From: Rhizobium sp. Q54
Lineage (GTDB): Bacteria; Pseudomonadota; Alphaproteobacteria; SMXS01
Assembly: GCA_945907245.1 (NCBI GenBank)
Contig: CAMDTB010000021.1
Coordinates: 1 to 49,372 of the forward strand
Direction of reading: 5' to 3'
Length of the DNA: 49,372 nt
The translations under genes and the position numbers were made by a program. How positions within the stretch are numbered: position 1 is the first letter of the stretch; every line of letters starts with the position of its first letter. Under the pieces are notes generated by a model, which worked only from the letters and a program-made list of their open reading frames with translations, was not told the DNA's origin and ran no database searches. This document shows, piece by piece, positions 17,866-25,990 of this stretch.

Positions 17866-18114
17866 CTATCCGCGTCCGCCGACCAGGCTGATCAGCACCA
17901 GCACGAGGCCGCCGATCAGCAGGGTCAGGCCGATGTAGCAATACTGGTCCAGCCAGAACAGGCCGAAGCGCTCCGGCGTACCCTTGGGCGCTGTCGGCTG
18001 CGGGCCGCGCCTTAGCTGGCGCGGCAGCCCCTTGACGATGAAGATGCCGCCGCCCAGCCACATGCAGCCCAGGCCGATGATGATCCGCCAGGCGAACCAG
18101 TCGATGGTCTCCAT
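17866..18114 (-). CDS. Small two-helix membrane protein
   Basis: 82 residues. Two hydrophobic segments (about 8-29 and 58-78) flank a basic, proline-rich loop (RQLRRGPQPTAPKGTPERFG). I recognise no family. The spacing of 4 nt on both sides places it firmly in the SnoaL-flavin reductase-MAPEG operon. A membrane anchor for a neighbour is possible but unsupported. Confidence 0.75.
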   Translation of the reverse strand: METIDWFAWRIIIGLGCMWLGGGIFIVKGLPRQLRRGPQPTAPKGTPERFGLFWLDQYCYIGLTLLIGGLVLVLISLVGGRG

Positions 18115-18118
18115 GGGA

Positions 18119-18628
18119 TCAGCCGAAGATGCGGTCGTAGGGATCGTTCGGCGTGCGCGCGCCGGTGTTCAGGCCGCCGAGCAGGCCGGTCGTCCAGTTG
18201 CCGGTGGACGGAATGTTGTGGTTCCAGTCCATCACGTAGTGGCGGCTCTTGATCTTCCATTCGCCGCCGCGCTTCTCGAAATGATCGAGATAACGGCCGC
18301 CGACCAGCATGTCGGTCAGCACGCCCTGCTCGTTCTTCAGCAGGTGGTAGGCCAGGCAATAGGTCTCGCCCGTCGCCTTGTCGCCGTCGACCTGGATCCA
18401 GTGGTTGCCGATGGTGTGCAGGGTGCGCACCATCTGGCCGATGCCCTGGACGCAATTCTCGGCCCAGGTCATGGCGTCGATGTCCTGGTTGGAATAGTTG
18501 CAGGTGGCGTCGGGCCAGAATGCGCCTTTCAGGATCGTCAGGTCGCAGCGGTCCACGCCGTGGCAATAGCGCGACATGGTGGTGTAGATGTCGAGTTGAT
18601 CGAGCGCGCGTTGTGCGGCGTCGGACAT
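18119..18628 (-). CDS. SnoaL-like (NTF2 fold) protein
   Basis: 169 residues. The pattern DQLDIYTTMSRYCHGVDRCD...FWPDATCNY...GGRYLDHFEKRGGEWKIKSRH is typical of SnoaL-like/scytalone dehydratase-like proteins. It has the buried Tyr, Asp and His positions used by some members for isomerase or dehydratase chemistry (Y20, H22-type HGVD motif). The ATG at 18628 has GGGGAG nearby; a longer start at 18691 adds 21 poor residues. It is first gene of the minus-strand operon. It is related in plan to the two SnoaL-like genes after the second receptor. Confidence 0.88.
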   Translation of the reverse strand: MSDAAQRALDQLDIYTTMSRYCHGVDRCDLTILKGAFWPDATCNYSNQDIDAMTWAENCVQGIGQMVRTLHTIGNHWIQVDGDKATGETYCLAYHLLKNEQGVLTDMLVGGRYLDHFEKRGGEWKIKSRHYVMDWNHNIPSTGNWTTGLLGGLNTGARTPNDPYDRIFG

Positions 18629-19013
18629 GGTGGTCTCCCCTGGTCGTTCGGTACGGCTCGGGCCGAAGCCTAGCGCGCCGCCGAGGGCCACGCAAAGGTA
18701 AAGAAAATGACATTCCCGGCCGGGAGTTGGCTTGGACAGCGGCGGTTTCGGCGGGCTACGCGGCCGTCGTCATTTCCAACGCGGCCAACGCCCGTTCCCG
18801 TGGCGCCACCCGGCCGTCGACTTCCGGTCGAAAAAAACCAGCGTGAGATGCAAAAATATCACAGTAAGCGATGATTAAAAGCAGATGAGCCGTTTATTGT
18901 ATTTATTGACTGCACCCTGATGTAAAAACCAACGAGAACCAAAAACAAACCAACGCCAAGGTGCGGGGATCCCGATGGGTGTCCCCGTTTTTGCAACCGG
19001 GGGGGAGATGCCC
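18629..19013. other. Divergent control region, AT-rich, upstream of receptor 1
   Basis: A gap of about 385 bp without a convincing gene. The half nearest the receptor (18840-18960) is much richer in A and T than its surroundings and probably holds the promoter; TTGACT at 18906-18911 is a good -35 but no -10 stands at the right distance. Similar A-rich units recur (AAAAACCAACG at about 18924 and CAAACCAACG at about 18946). A terminator-like hairpin follows at 18964-18992. Confidence 0.5.
18964..18992 (+). promoter_or_regulatory. Terminator-like hairpin in the 5' leader of receptor 1
   Basis: CGGGGA (18964-18969) pairs with TCCCCG (18982-18987), with CCC/GGG (18971-18973/18977-18979) nested inside, followed directly by TTTTT (18988-18992). 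The hairpin ends 22 bp before the receptor start and just ahead of its GGGGGGAG ribosome site. Such a position fits transcription attenuation of the receptor gene, though it could instead end an upstream short RNA. Confidence 0.6.
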
Positions 19014-21575
19014 ATGAAATCCATGAAGTTAACGACGTCGCTGGCCATTGTAGCCGCGATGCTGACGGCCGGGGCGGCCTACGCCCAGCAACCGCCCGCC
19101 GGGAGCCAGCCCGCCGCGAAATCCGGCGAAGGCAGCCTGTTCTCTCAGAAGGGCGGCATCGAGACCGTCATCTCGTCGGCGCAGAAGCGCTCGGAGTCGG
19201 TGCAGGAAGTGCCGGTGCCGGTGACCGCCTTCTCGGGCCTGGCCATCGAGCGCAAATTCGCGGTCAACATGGAAGACCTGAACAAGCTGGCCCCCTCGGT
19301 CCAGCTCCAGCATGTCGGCCTGTTCAAGGGCGCTTCGTCCTTCACCGTCCGCGGCATCGGCACGGCGGGCATCGAAAGTTTCGACGACCCGCATGTCGCC
19401 GTCTTCATCGACGGCGTCTACCAGCCGCGCAACGCCTGGGCGGTGACCAACCTCCTCGACGTCGAATCGGTCGAAATGCTGCGTGGCCCGCAGGGCACGA
19501 TCTACGGCCGCAACGCCTATTCAGGCGCGATCACGCTGACCACCAAGAAGCCGGACGTAACCGAGTACAGCGGCAAGGCAAGCCTGCAATACGGCAACCC
19601 AGGCAAGCTGGTCGTCGGCCTGATCGGCAATATCCCGGTCGTGCAGGACAAGTTCGCCATCCGCCTCGCCAGCCAGTTCTACAAGGATAGTGGCTTCTAC
19701 AAGAACGACGGCTACGATCCGGTCACCAAGACCGTCGACGAGGATCTGGAAGGCACACGGATCGAGGGCAACAAGTACGTCTATTTCCGGCCCAGCTTCC
19801 GGTTCACGCCGAACGACGCCCTCGACATCACGCTGACCACCGAGTTCATCCGCCAGCGCGGCGACGGCACCATCTCGCTAAACCCGACCTATGACCCACG
19901 TACGCCGTCCAACCCGCTCTGCGGCGGCGCCGGCACGGCGGTGGCCTACAACTGCAACACCAGCTTGATGGAAGTGCTCTATCCGGGCCTGGCGCAGAAC
20001 TATTTCGGTGACGGCCCGGCCGGCATCGCCGGTGACAAGGGCGCCGACCCGTTCCGGGTCGGCTACAGCCTGCCGTACAATGATAGCGACCTGAACAGTT
20101 CGACCTTCACGCTGAACGCCGACTATACCACCGATTTCGGTACCTTCAGCTTCCTGGCCAACTATCAGCACCAGCGCGACAAGATCAACACGGACACGGA
20201 CGGCGCCAACGTCGACTTCTTCTCGTCGACCCGGTTCCAGACCTACAAGACCTACCAGTTCGAATCCCACTTCGTGTCGGACTTCTCCGAGGTCGTCGAC
20301 GTCATCGCCGGCGTGTTCTACCTGTTCGACAGCTACCATCTGGGCCAGATCCTGTGGACCCCGGGCATCGGCAAGTTCACCTACGACAACCCCGCGATGT
20401 CCTATTACCAGAACGGCCAGGACCGCAAGACCTGGGCGGCCTATGTTCAGACCGAGATTCACTTCACCGACGAGTTCAGTCTGGTCGCCGGTATCCGGTA
20501 TTCGTGGGAAAAGAAGTTCAACATCTTCGAGACCCCCAACAACTCGGTCCGCAATCAGGGCCTCGATCCCAAATCCGATTGGTCCAGGTTCCCGACCAAC
20601 TCCAGCGCGCCGGCCTGCTCGCCAGTTGGCGCCCTCGGCACGCTGGCCAACCCCTGCTTTGCATTCTGGACCAACGACGCGGGCCAGACCTGGGACAACT
20701 TCGCGCCGCGTGTCGGCCTGAACTACAAGGTCACCGACGACGCCATGCTGTTCGCGTTCTGGCAGCGCGCCTACAAGTCGGGCGGCTTCGTCAACAACGC
20801 CGCCGCCTACACCACCTTCGTCGACTCGCCCTATGGCGAAGAGCTTATCGACAACTTCGAGTTGGGCTTCAAGACCGAATGGCTCGACAGCCGGCTGCAG
20901 TTCAACGGCAACATCTACTACCAGAAGCTGAAGGGCTTGCAGCGCCAGGTCATCCGCCCGGCCAACAACCCGTCCGGCCAGGAGACCTTCATCTCCAACA
21001 ACGCCGACGCCCGAGCCTACGGTGTCGAGCTGGAACTGGTCGCGGTCCCGGTCGATGGCCTGACTATCAACGCCAACATTGCCTGGAACGACATCAAGTA
21101 CACCAACTACTGCGCCGACCTGGACGGCCCCGAGCCGTTCGCCAGCTCGGCCAACGGCCGCGCGCTCTGCGGCTCGGGCGCAACCCAGTTGCCGAACGGC
21201 ACTTGGATCGCCTTCACGGACTTCTCGGACCTGCGTCTGGGCTTCGCGCCCAAGCTGATCGCCAATCTGGGCTGGACCTATGACTTCCCGATCGGGGACA
21301 TGGGCAACATCAGCATCGGTAACAGCTTCGGCTACACGTCGAAGATGGCGACCGCCGGTGTGTTCCTGCCCAATTCGGACCGCCGCTCCATGCTGCTCAT
21401 CGATGCCCAGATCAGCTGGGAATCGCCGGACAGCAAGTACCGCGTCTCGATCTGGGGCAAGAACCTGACCAACGACATCCAGCGCCTCAGCGTGACGCCG
21501 GTGGCGTTCCTGTTTTCGTTCGAGCAGGGTACTAACCCGCGCACCTACGGCATTACGCTGAGCGCCGACTTCTAG
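19014..21575 (+). CDS. TonB-dependent receptor 1
   Basis: 853 residues, outer-membrane active-transport receptor powered by TonB-ExbBD. A signal peptide (MKSMKLTTSLAIVAAMLTAG...AYA) is followed by a Pro/Gln-rich linker and a TonB-box-like IETVISSAQK. The plug contains SFTVRGIGTAG, AVFIDGVYQPR and VEMLRGPQGTIYGRN. The barrel follows, ending in a Phe-terminated strand (TYGITLSADF), the sorting signal. I chose ATG at 19014 because GGGGGGAG lies 6 nt upstream; an ATG at 19008 touches the ribosome site and one at 18975 lies in the leader hairpin. It is a tandem paralogue of receptor 2, most similar in plug and last barrel third. It has its own terminator. Confidence 0.95.
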   Translation: MKSMKLTTSLAIVAAMLTAGAAYAQQPPAGSQPAAKSGEGSLFSQKGGIETVISSAQKRSESVQEVPVPVTAFSGLAIERKFAVNMEDLNKLAPSVQLQHVGLFKGASSFTVRGIGTAGIESFDDPHVAVFIDGVYQPRNAWAVTNLLDVESVEMLRGPQGTIYGRNAYSGAITLTTKKPDVTEYSGKASLQYGNPGKLVVGLIGNIPVVQDKFAIRLASQFYKDSGFYKNDGYDPVTKTVDEDLEGTRIEGNKYVYFRPSFRFTPNDALDITLTTEFIRQRGDGTISLNPTYDPRTPSNPLCGGAGTAVAYNCNTSLMEVLYPGLAQNYFGDGPAGIAGDKGADPFRVGYSLPYNDSDLNSSTFTLNADYTTDFGTFSFLANYQHQRDKINTDTDGANVDFFSSTRFQTYKTYQFESHFVSDFSEVVDVIAGVFYLFDSYHLGQILWTPGIGKFTYDNPAMSYYQNGQDRKTWAAYVQTEIHFTDEFSLVAGIRYSWEKKFNIFETPNNSVRNQGLDPKSDWSRFPTNSSAPACSPVGALGTLANPCFAFWTNDAGQTWDNFAPRVGLNYKVTDDAMLFAFWQRAYKSGGFVNNAAAYTTFVDSPYGEELIDNFELGFKTEWLDSRLQFNGNIYYQKLKGLQRQVIRPANNPSGQETFISNNADARAYGVELELVAVPVDGLTINANIAWNDIKYTNYCADLDGPEPFASSANGRALCGSGATQLPNGTWIAFTDFSDLRLGFAPKLIANLGWTYDFPIGDMGNISIGNSFGYTSKMATAGVFLPNSDRRSMLLIDAQISWESPDSKYRVSIWGKNLTNDIQRLSVTPVAFLFSFEQGTNPRTYGITLSADF

Positions 21576-21633
21576 GCCCAGGGAAACGATATACCGGACC
21601 GGCGCCAGGCGCGGGTCCGGCACCGGAAACGGG

Positions 21634-21664
21634 AAGCGCCGGCGGCAACGCCGGCGCTTTTCGT
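21634..21664 (+). terminator. Rho-independent terminator of receptor 1
   Basis: An 11-bp perfect stem AAGCGCCGGCG/CGCCGGCGCTT with a GNRA-type GCAA loop (21645-21648), followed by TTTCGTTGTTG. It lies 58 bp after the stop. Confidence 0.85.
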
Positions 21665-21849
21665 TGTTGTACGGCCGTCGATGAAGATGTGGGCGATTCC
21701 TTAAAACAATATCAGCTTAATAAAAATCACCAGTGCTGTTTTTGTTGGAAATTAAATCGCGGTATGCGAGGGTGCCCCCGTCAGCCGACCAAAAAGCAGA
21801 AAGCGTGTCGGGTTCACCTGACCCAAAGGTGGCGAGGAGGCCAACAGTG

Positions 21850-21900
21850 ATGCTCAACACGTCGTCGTTGTGCCGGTGGCTTCTTCACGCCACGACCTGA
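21850..21900 (+). CDS. Candidate 16-residue leader peptide upstream of receptor 2
   Basis: ATG at 21850, TGA at 21898-21900, product MLNTSSLCRWLLHATT. A very strong ribosome site GAGGAGG (21834-21840) sits 9 nt upstream. A partly complementary GACCT...AGGTC pair (21894-21920) overlaps its stop, which could couple its translation to RNA folding. The ORF ends 188 bp before the receptor 2 start. It is probably a regulatory upstream ORF. The Cys codon followed by Arg/Trp codons is the kind of content seen in attenuation leaders, but I cannot name a family. No copy is seen before receptor 1. Confidence 0.5.
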   Translation: MLNTSSLCRWLLHATT

Positions 21901-21937
21901 CGCTCGGTCGGGCGAAGGTCAAGCTTTGAGGTCACAC

Positions 21938-21984
21938 ATAAAAAACAATCACCACAGTCTACACACGACAGTGTTTGTTTTTAT
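21938..21984. repeat. A/T-rich inverted repeat upstream of receptor 2
   Basis: ATAAAAAACAA (21938-21948) is matched by TTGTTTTTAT (21975-21984) with one extra A. The 26-nt interior contains two ACAGT copies. It could be a regulator site or an RNA hairpin; the T-rich right arm could also act as a weak terminator. Confidence 0.4.
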
Positions 21985-22088
21985 TTCGGCTTTGATCGGC
22001 GATATGACAATGTCTGCAATTGATGGTTTTGCGATCAACTAGGCCGCGCGTTCGGGGGAATGCCGCGGCTTCCAGGGGAGGCCCAGAG

Positions 22089-24656
22089 ATGAAGTTGAAT
22101 ACCCTATCGTTGTATGCGTCGTCGCTGGCCATCGTGGCCGCGACGCTGACCGCGGGAGTGGCCTACGCGCAGGATCCGCCCGCCCAGCCGGCCCAGAACC
22201 AGGCAGGCAGCGGCAGCCTGTTCTCGCAGAGGGGCGGGATCGAGACGGTCATTTCCTCGGCTCAGAAGAAGGAAGAGTCGGTTCAGGAAGTGCCGGTGCC
22301 GGTCACCGCGTTCTCGAGCGTGGCGATCGAGCGCAAGTTCGCCGTCAACCTGGAAGACCTGAACAAGCTGGCCCCGTCGGTCCAGCTGCAGCATGTCGGC
22401 CTGTTCCACAACGCGTCGTCGTTCACCGTCCGCGGCATCGGCACGTCGGGCATCGAGAGCTTCGACGACCCGCACGTCGCCGTATTCATCGACGGCGTCT
22501 ACCAGCCGCGCAACGCCTGGGCCATCGCCAACCTGCTCGACGTCGAGTCGGTTGAAATGCTGCGCGGCCCGCAGGGCACGATCTACGGCCGCAACGCCTA
22601 TTCGGGCGCCATCACGCTCACGACCAAGAAGCCTGACGTGACCGAGTACAGCGGCAAGGCGAGCCTGCAATATGGCAACCCCGGCAAGCTGGTCGTCAGC
22701 CTGATCGGCAACATTCCGGTGGTGCAGGACAAGTTCGCCATGCGGCTTGCCGGCCAGTTCTACAAGGATTCGGGCTTCTACAAGAATGACGGCTACGATC
22801 CCGTCACCCAGACCGTCGACGAGGACCTTGAAGGCACGCGCATCCAGGGCAACAAGTTCGTCTATTTCCGCCCGAGCTTCCGGTTCACGCCGAACGACGC
22901 GCTCGACATCACCCTGACCACCGAGTTCATCCGCCAGCGCGGCGACGGCACAATCTCGCTCGCCCCGGTCTACGACCCGCGCACGCCGTCCAATCCGCTG
23001 TGCGGCGGCGTCGGCACCCCGACCGCCTACAACTGCAATACCGATCTGATTGAGGTCTTCTATCCGGGCGCCCAGTTGAACTATTTCGGCGACGGCCCCG
23101 CCGGCATCGACGGTGACAAGAGCGCCGATCCGCACAGGGTGGGCTACGGGCTGCCGTACAACAACTCTGACCTGAACAGCTACACCGCGACGCTGAACGC
23201 CGACTACACCACCGACTTCGGTACCTTCAGCTTCACGGGCAACTACCAGCACCAGCGCGACCTGATCAACACCGACACCGATGGCCTCAACGTCGACTTC
23301 TTCTCGTCGACCCGTTTCCAGAGCTACGAGACCTACCAGTTCGAAGGTCACTTCGTGTCGGACTTCTCCGAGACCGTCGACATGATCGCCGGTATGTTCT
23401 ACCTGTACGACAGCTACCATCTCGGCCAGATTCTCTGGACACCGGGCATCGGCAAGTTCACTTACGACAATCCGCTGATGTCCTATTACCAGAACGGCCA
23501 GGAGCGCAAGACCTGGGCGGCCTATGCCCAGTTCGAGGTGCACATCACCGACTGGGTGAGCGTCGTCGCCGGCGTTCGCTATTCGTGGGAGAAGAAGTTC
23601 AACATCTTCGAGACCCCGAACAACTCGGTCCGCAACCAGGGCCTCGACCCCAACTCCGACTGGTCGCGGTTCCCGACCAACTCCAGCGCCCCGGATTGCA
23701 ATCCCATCGGCACCCTCGGCACCGCCGCCAGCCCCTGCTTCGCCTACTGGGAGAACCAGGAAGGCGATACCTGGGACAACTTCGCCCCGCGCGTCGGCCT
23801 GAACTTCAAGGTCACCGACGACGTCATGCTGTTCGCGTTCTGGCAGCGCGCCTACAAGTCGGGCGGCTTCGTCAACAACGCCGCGGCCTACACCACCTTC
23901 GTCGGCTCGCCCTACGGCGAGGAACTGATCGACAACTTCGAAGGCGGCTTCAAGACCGAGTGGTTCGACAGCCGGTTCCAGTTCAACGGCAACATCTACT
24001 ACCAGAAGCTGAAGGGCCTGCAGCGCCAGGTCATCCGTCCGGCCAACAACCCGTCGGGCCAGGAGACCTTCATCTCCAACAACGCCGACGCGGAGTCGTT
24101 CGGTGTCGAAATCGAAATGGTGATCATTCCGTTCGACGGCATGACGATCAACGCCAACATGGCCTACAACGACATCAAGTACACCAACTACTGCGCCGAC
24201 CTGGACGGCCCCGAGCCGTTCGCCACGCCGGCCAACGGCCGCTCGCTCTGCGGTCCGGGCGCCACCCAGCTGCCGAACGGCACCTGGATCGCGTTCACCG
24301 ACTTCAGCGACCTGCGTCTCGGCTTTGCGCCCAAGCTGATCGCCAATCTGGGCTGGACCTATGACTTCCCGATCGGGGACATGGGCAACATCAGCATCGG
24401 CAACAGCTTCGGCTACACCTCGAAGATGGCCACGGCCGGTGTGGTTCTGCCGCGGTCGGACCGCCGGTCCATGCTGCTGGTCGACGCCCAGATTTCCTGG
24501 GAATCGCCGGACAGCAAGTACCGGGTCTCGCTCTGGGGCAAGAACCTGACCAACGATCGCGAGCGCCTGTCGGTCACCCCGGTGGCGTTCCTGTTCTCGT
24601 TCGAGCAGTCGACCCGGCCGCGGACCTACGGCATCACCCTGACTGCCGACTTCTGA
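22089..24656 (+). CDS. TonB-dependent receptor 2 (paralogue of receptor 1)
   Basis: 855 residues with the same architecture as receptor 1: signal peptide ending AYA, TonB-box-like IETVISSAQK, plug with SFTVRGIGTSG and FIDGVYQPRNAW, barrel ending in TYGITLTADF. Long stretches of plug and barrel are identical to receptor 1. Differences cluster in the signal peptide and linker, and in surface-loop-like segments (for example PVYDPRTPSN, DLIEVFYPG, WENQEGD, SFGVEIEMVIIPFDG), as expected if substrate preference differs. The ATG at 22089 follows GGGGAGG; the upstream in-frame start at 22020 adds 23 unlikely residues. Confidence 0.95.
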   Translation: MKLNTLSLYASSLAIVAATLTAGVAYAQDPPAQPAQNQAGSGSLFSQRGGIETVISSAQKKEESVQEVPVPVTAFSSVAIERKFAVNLEDLNKLAPSVQLQHVGLFHNASSFTVRGIGTSGIESFDDPHVAVFIDGVYQPRNAWAIANLLDVESVEMLRGPQGTIYGRNAYSGAITLTTKKPDVTEYSGKASLQYGNPGKLVVSLIGNIPVVQDKFAMRLAGQFYKDSGFYKNDGYDPVTQTVDEDLEGTRIQGNKFVYFRPSFRFTPNDALDITLTTEFIRQRGDGTISLAPVYDPRTPSNPLCGGVGTPTAYNCNTDLIEVFYPGAQLNYFGDGPAGIDGDKSADPHRVGYGLPYNNSDLNSYTATLNADYTTDFGTFSFTGNYQHQRDLINTDTDGLNVDFFSSTRFQSYETYQFEGHFVSDFSETVDMIAGMFYLYDSYHLGQILWTPGIGKFTYDNPLMSYYQNGQERKTWAAYAQFEVHITDWVSVVAGVRYSWEKKFNIFETPNNSVRNQGLDPNSDWSRFPTNSSAPDCNPIGTLGTAASPCFAYWENQEGDTWDNFAPRVGLNFKVTDDVMLFAFWQRAYKSGGFVNNAAAYTTFVGSPYGEELIDNFEGGFKTEWFDSRFQFNGNIYYQKLKGLQRQVIRPANNPSGQETFISNNADAESFGVEIEMVIIPFDGMTINANMAYNDIKYTNYCADLDGPEPFATPANGRSLCGPGATQLPNGTWIAFTDFSDLRLGFAPKLIANLGWTYDFPIGDMGNISIGNSFGYTSKMATAGVVLPRSDRRSMLLVDAQISWESPDSKYRVSLWGKNLTNDRERLSVTPVAFLFSFEQSTRPRTYGITLTADF

Positions 24657-24702
24657 TCGTCCAGGAGGGGGACGGCCGGCATCGCTGGCCACTTCTGATC
24701 GA

Positions 24703-24736
24703 GGGCGCCGGTGGTAACACCGGCGCCCTTTTCTTT
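24703..24736 (+). terminator. Rho-independent terminator of receptor 2
   Basis: GGGCGCCGGTG/CACCGGCGCCC, an 11-bp perfect stem with a GNRA-type GTAA loop (24714-24717), followed by TTTTCTTT. It ends receptor 2 before the SnoaL-like pair, which therefore needs its own promoter or read-through. Confidence 0.88.
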
Positions 24737-24795
24737 GGCGCTTGCGGTAAGTCACCCGCCCGTTATCCTCGGCCGAGCGAAACGGGAGAAGCCAA

Positions 24796-25332
24796 ATGAC
24801 CGGATCTGATCCGCGCCTTGCCGCGCTTGCCGACAAGCAGGAAATTGCCGAGGTACTCTACCGCTATGCGCGTGGCTGCGACCGAGCCGACGAGGAGGCG
24901 CTGCGCTCGTGCTTCCATCCGGAGTCGGCGCACAACCACGGCATGTTCGTCGGCAAGTCGTGGGATTTCGTCGACCGGGCCATGGCGATATGCCGGCCGC
25001 TGAAGGCGTGCAAGCACATGATCTCCAACGTGCTGGTGACTCTCGACGGCGACAATGCCGTGTCCGAGTGCCATTTCTGGGGGCATCATCGCCGGATCAA
25101 CGAGGAAAGCGGCGCCGAGGAGGACTTCTTCACCGGCGGCCGCTATCTTGACCGTTTCGAGCGGCGAAACGGTGAGTGGAAGATCATCGCCCGCACCGGC
25201 GTCAGCGATTTCGAGCGATTCGATCCGCCGTCCGACCGCAACATGTGGAAGATGCCGGCCGAGAAGATCGGCGGCAAGCATCCGTCGGATCCGATCTACG
25301 GCCTCGAAGCCAGCATGGCGAAGGGCAAGTGA
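24796..25332 (+). CDS. SnoaL-like (NTF2 fold) protein
   Basis: 178 residues. It has DKQEIAEVLYRYARGCDRADEEALRSCFHPES, then ECHFWGHHR near 95 and GGRYLDRFERRNGEWKIIAR near 118, the usual SnoaL-like layout with YRYARGCDR and the late W-K-I strand. Members catalyse dehydration, isomerisation or hydration of cyclic, often polyketide or terpenoid, substrates, or only bind them. It has AACGGGAG before the ATG. Its stop overlaps the next SnoaL-like start (TGATG), so the two are coupled and may form a heteromer. Confidence 0.9.
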   Translation: MTGSDPRLAALADKQEIAEVLYRYARGCDRADEEALRSCFHPESAHNHGMFVGKSWDFVDRAMAICRPLKACKHMISNVLVTLDGDNAVSECHFWGHHRRINEESGAEEDFFTGGRYLDRFERRNGEWKIIARTGVSDFERFDPPSDRNMWKMPAEKIGGKHPSDPIYGLEASMAKGK

Positions 25333-25853
25333 TGTCGCGCGACGACCAGTTGCAGGCCCTGCTCGACAAACAGGCCATCACCGAACTGAGCTACCGCTAT
25401 TCACGCGCCGCCGACCGGCTGGACCGCGAACTGCTGGCGTCGGTCTACTGGCCGGACGGCACCGACGACCACGGCGCCTTCGTCGGCAGCGCGCCCGACT
25501 ATGTGGACTGGGTGATGACTCTTCTGTCCGGCTGGATCTCGGTACACCACGACAATACGAACATCCTGATCGACATCGACGGCGACACCGCGACCGGCGA
25601 GGTGCACTGGACCGGTTATTACACCTACGAGATCAACGGGCAGGTCCACGATCACCTGGCCGTCGGCCGCTACATCGACCGCTACGAGCGCCGTGCCGGC
25701 GAATGGCGCATCAGGCACCGGACCTGCCTGAGCGACTGGAGCCGGCTGGAGCCCAGCGTCGACTGGCGCGCCGATCCGGTGCGCAGCCGCCTCGCCGGCA
25801 AGCGCAAGCCCGACGATCTGCTCTACAGCGCCGGCCGTCTCGGCGCCGGATAG
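25332..25853 (+). CDS. SnoaL-like (NTF2 fold) protein, second of a coupled pair
   Basis: 173 residues: DKQAITELSYRYSRAADRLDRELLASVYWPDG...VGRYIDRYERRAGEWRIRHRTCLSDW. It has the same plan as its upstream neighbour, but YRYSRAADR replaces YRYARGCDR. The ATG overlaps the previous stop by 1 nt. It is followed after 137 bp by the MFS gene, which has its own GTG start. Function as for the partner is unproven; a heterodimeric hydratase or ketosteroid-isomerase-like role is an inference. Confidence 0.88.
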   Translation: MSRDDQLQALLDKQAITELSYRYSRAADRLDRELLASVYWPDGTDDHGAFVGSAPDYVDWVMTLLSGWISVHHDNTNILIDIDGDTATGEVHWTGYYTYEINGQVHDHLAVGRYIDRYERRAGEWRIRHRTCLSDWSRLEPSVDWRADPVRSRLAGKRKPDDLLYSAGRLGAG

Positions 25854-25990
25854 CCTGCACCACCGCCGCTGTTTCGCGGCTGAAGGCGACCGTTAAATGT
25901 TCCGGAAAACTTCCGACAAACATTCATCTCTCGCCCAACCCGTACAACTTGATATATTCCCTGCCGGAATCGACAGGGGAGACAAAGTTC

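Larger units (their letters stand above)
21576..22088. other. 513-bp region between the two receptors
   Basis: It holds the receptor 1 terminator (21634), an AT-rich stretch (21705-21770), a 16-codon ORF with a strong ribosome site (21850-21900), an A/T inverted repeat (21938-21984) and the leader of receptor 2. In that leader a GCCGCG/CGCGGC stem (about 22042-22070) can form before the ribosome site. It does not resemble the leader of receptor 1. Confidence 0.6.

Noticed and set aside
18975-19013. ATG 18975 as receptor 1 start
   Set aside because: It lies within the leader hairpin, has no ribosome site and adds 13 residues before a good signal peptide.
19014-24656. Receptor duplication as an assembly artefact
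   Set aside because: The copies differ at many positions, in signal peptides, terminators and leaders, so they are real paralogues.
22104-24836. A 910-codon open frame antisense to receptor 2, and a 581-codon one antisense to receptor 1 (19878-21623)
   Set aside because: Long open frames on the opposite strand are usual in GC-rich coding DNA. The translations are Val/Arg/Gly-rich with no family features, and receptor sequence on the plus strand is certain.
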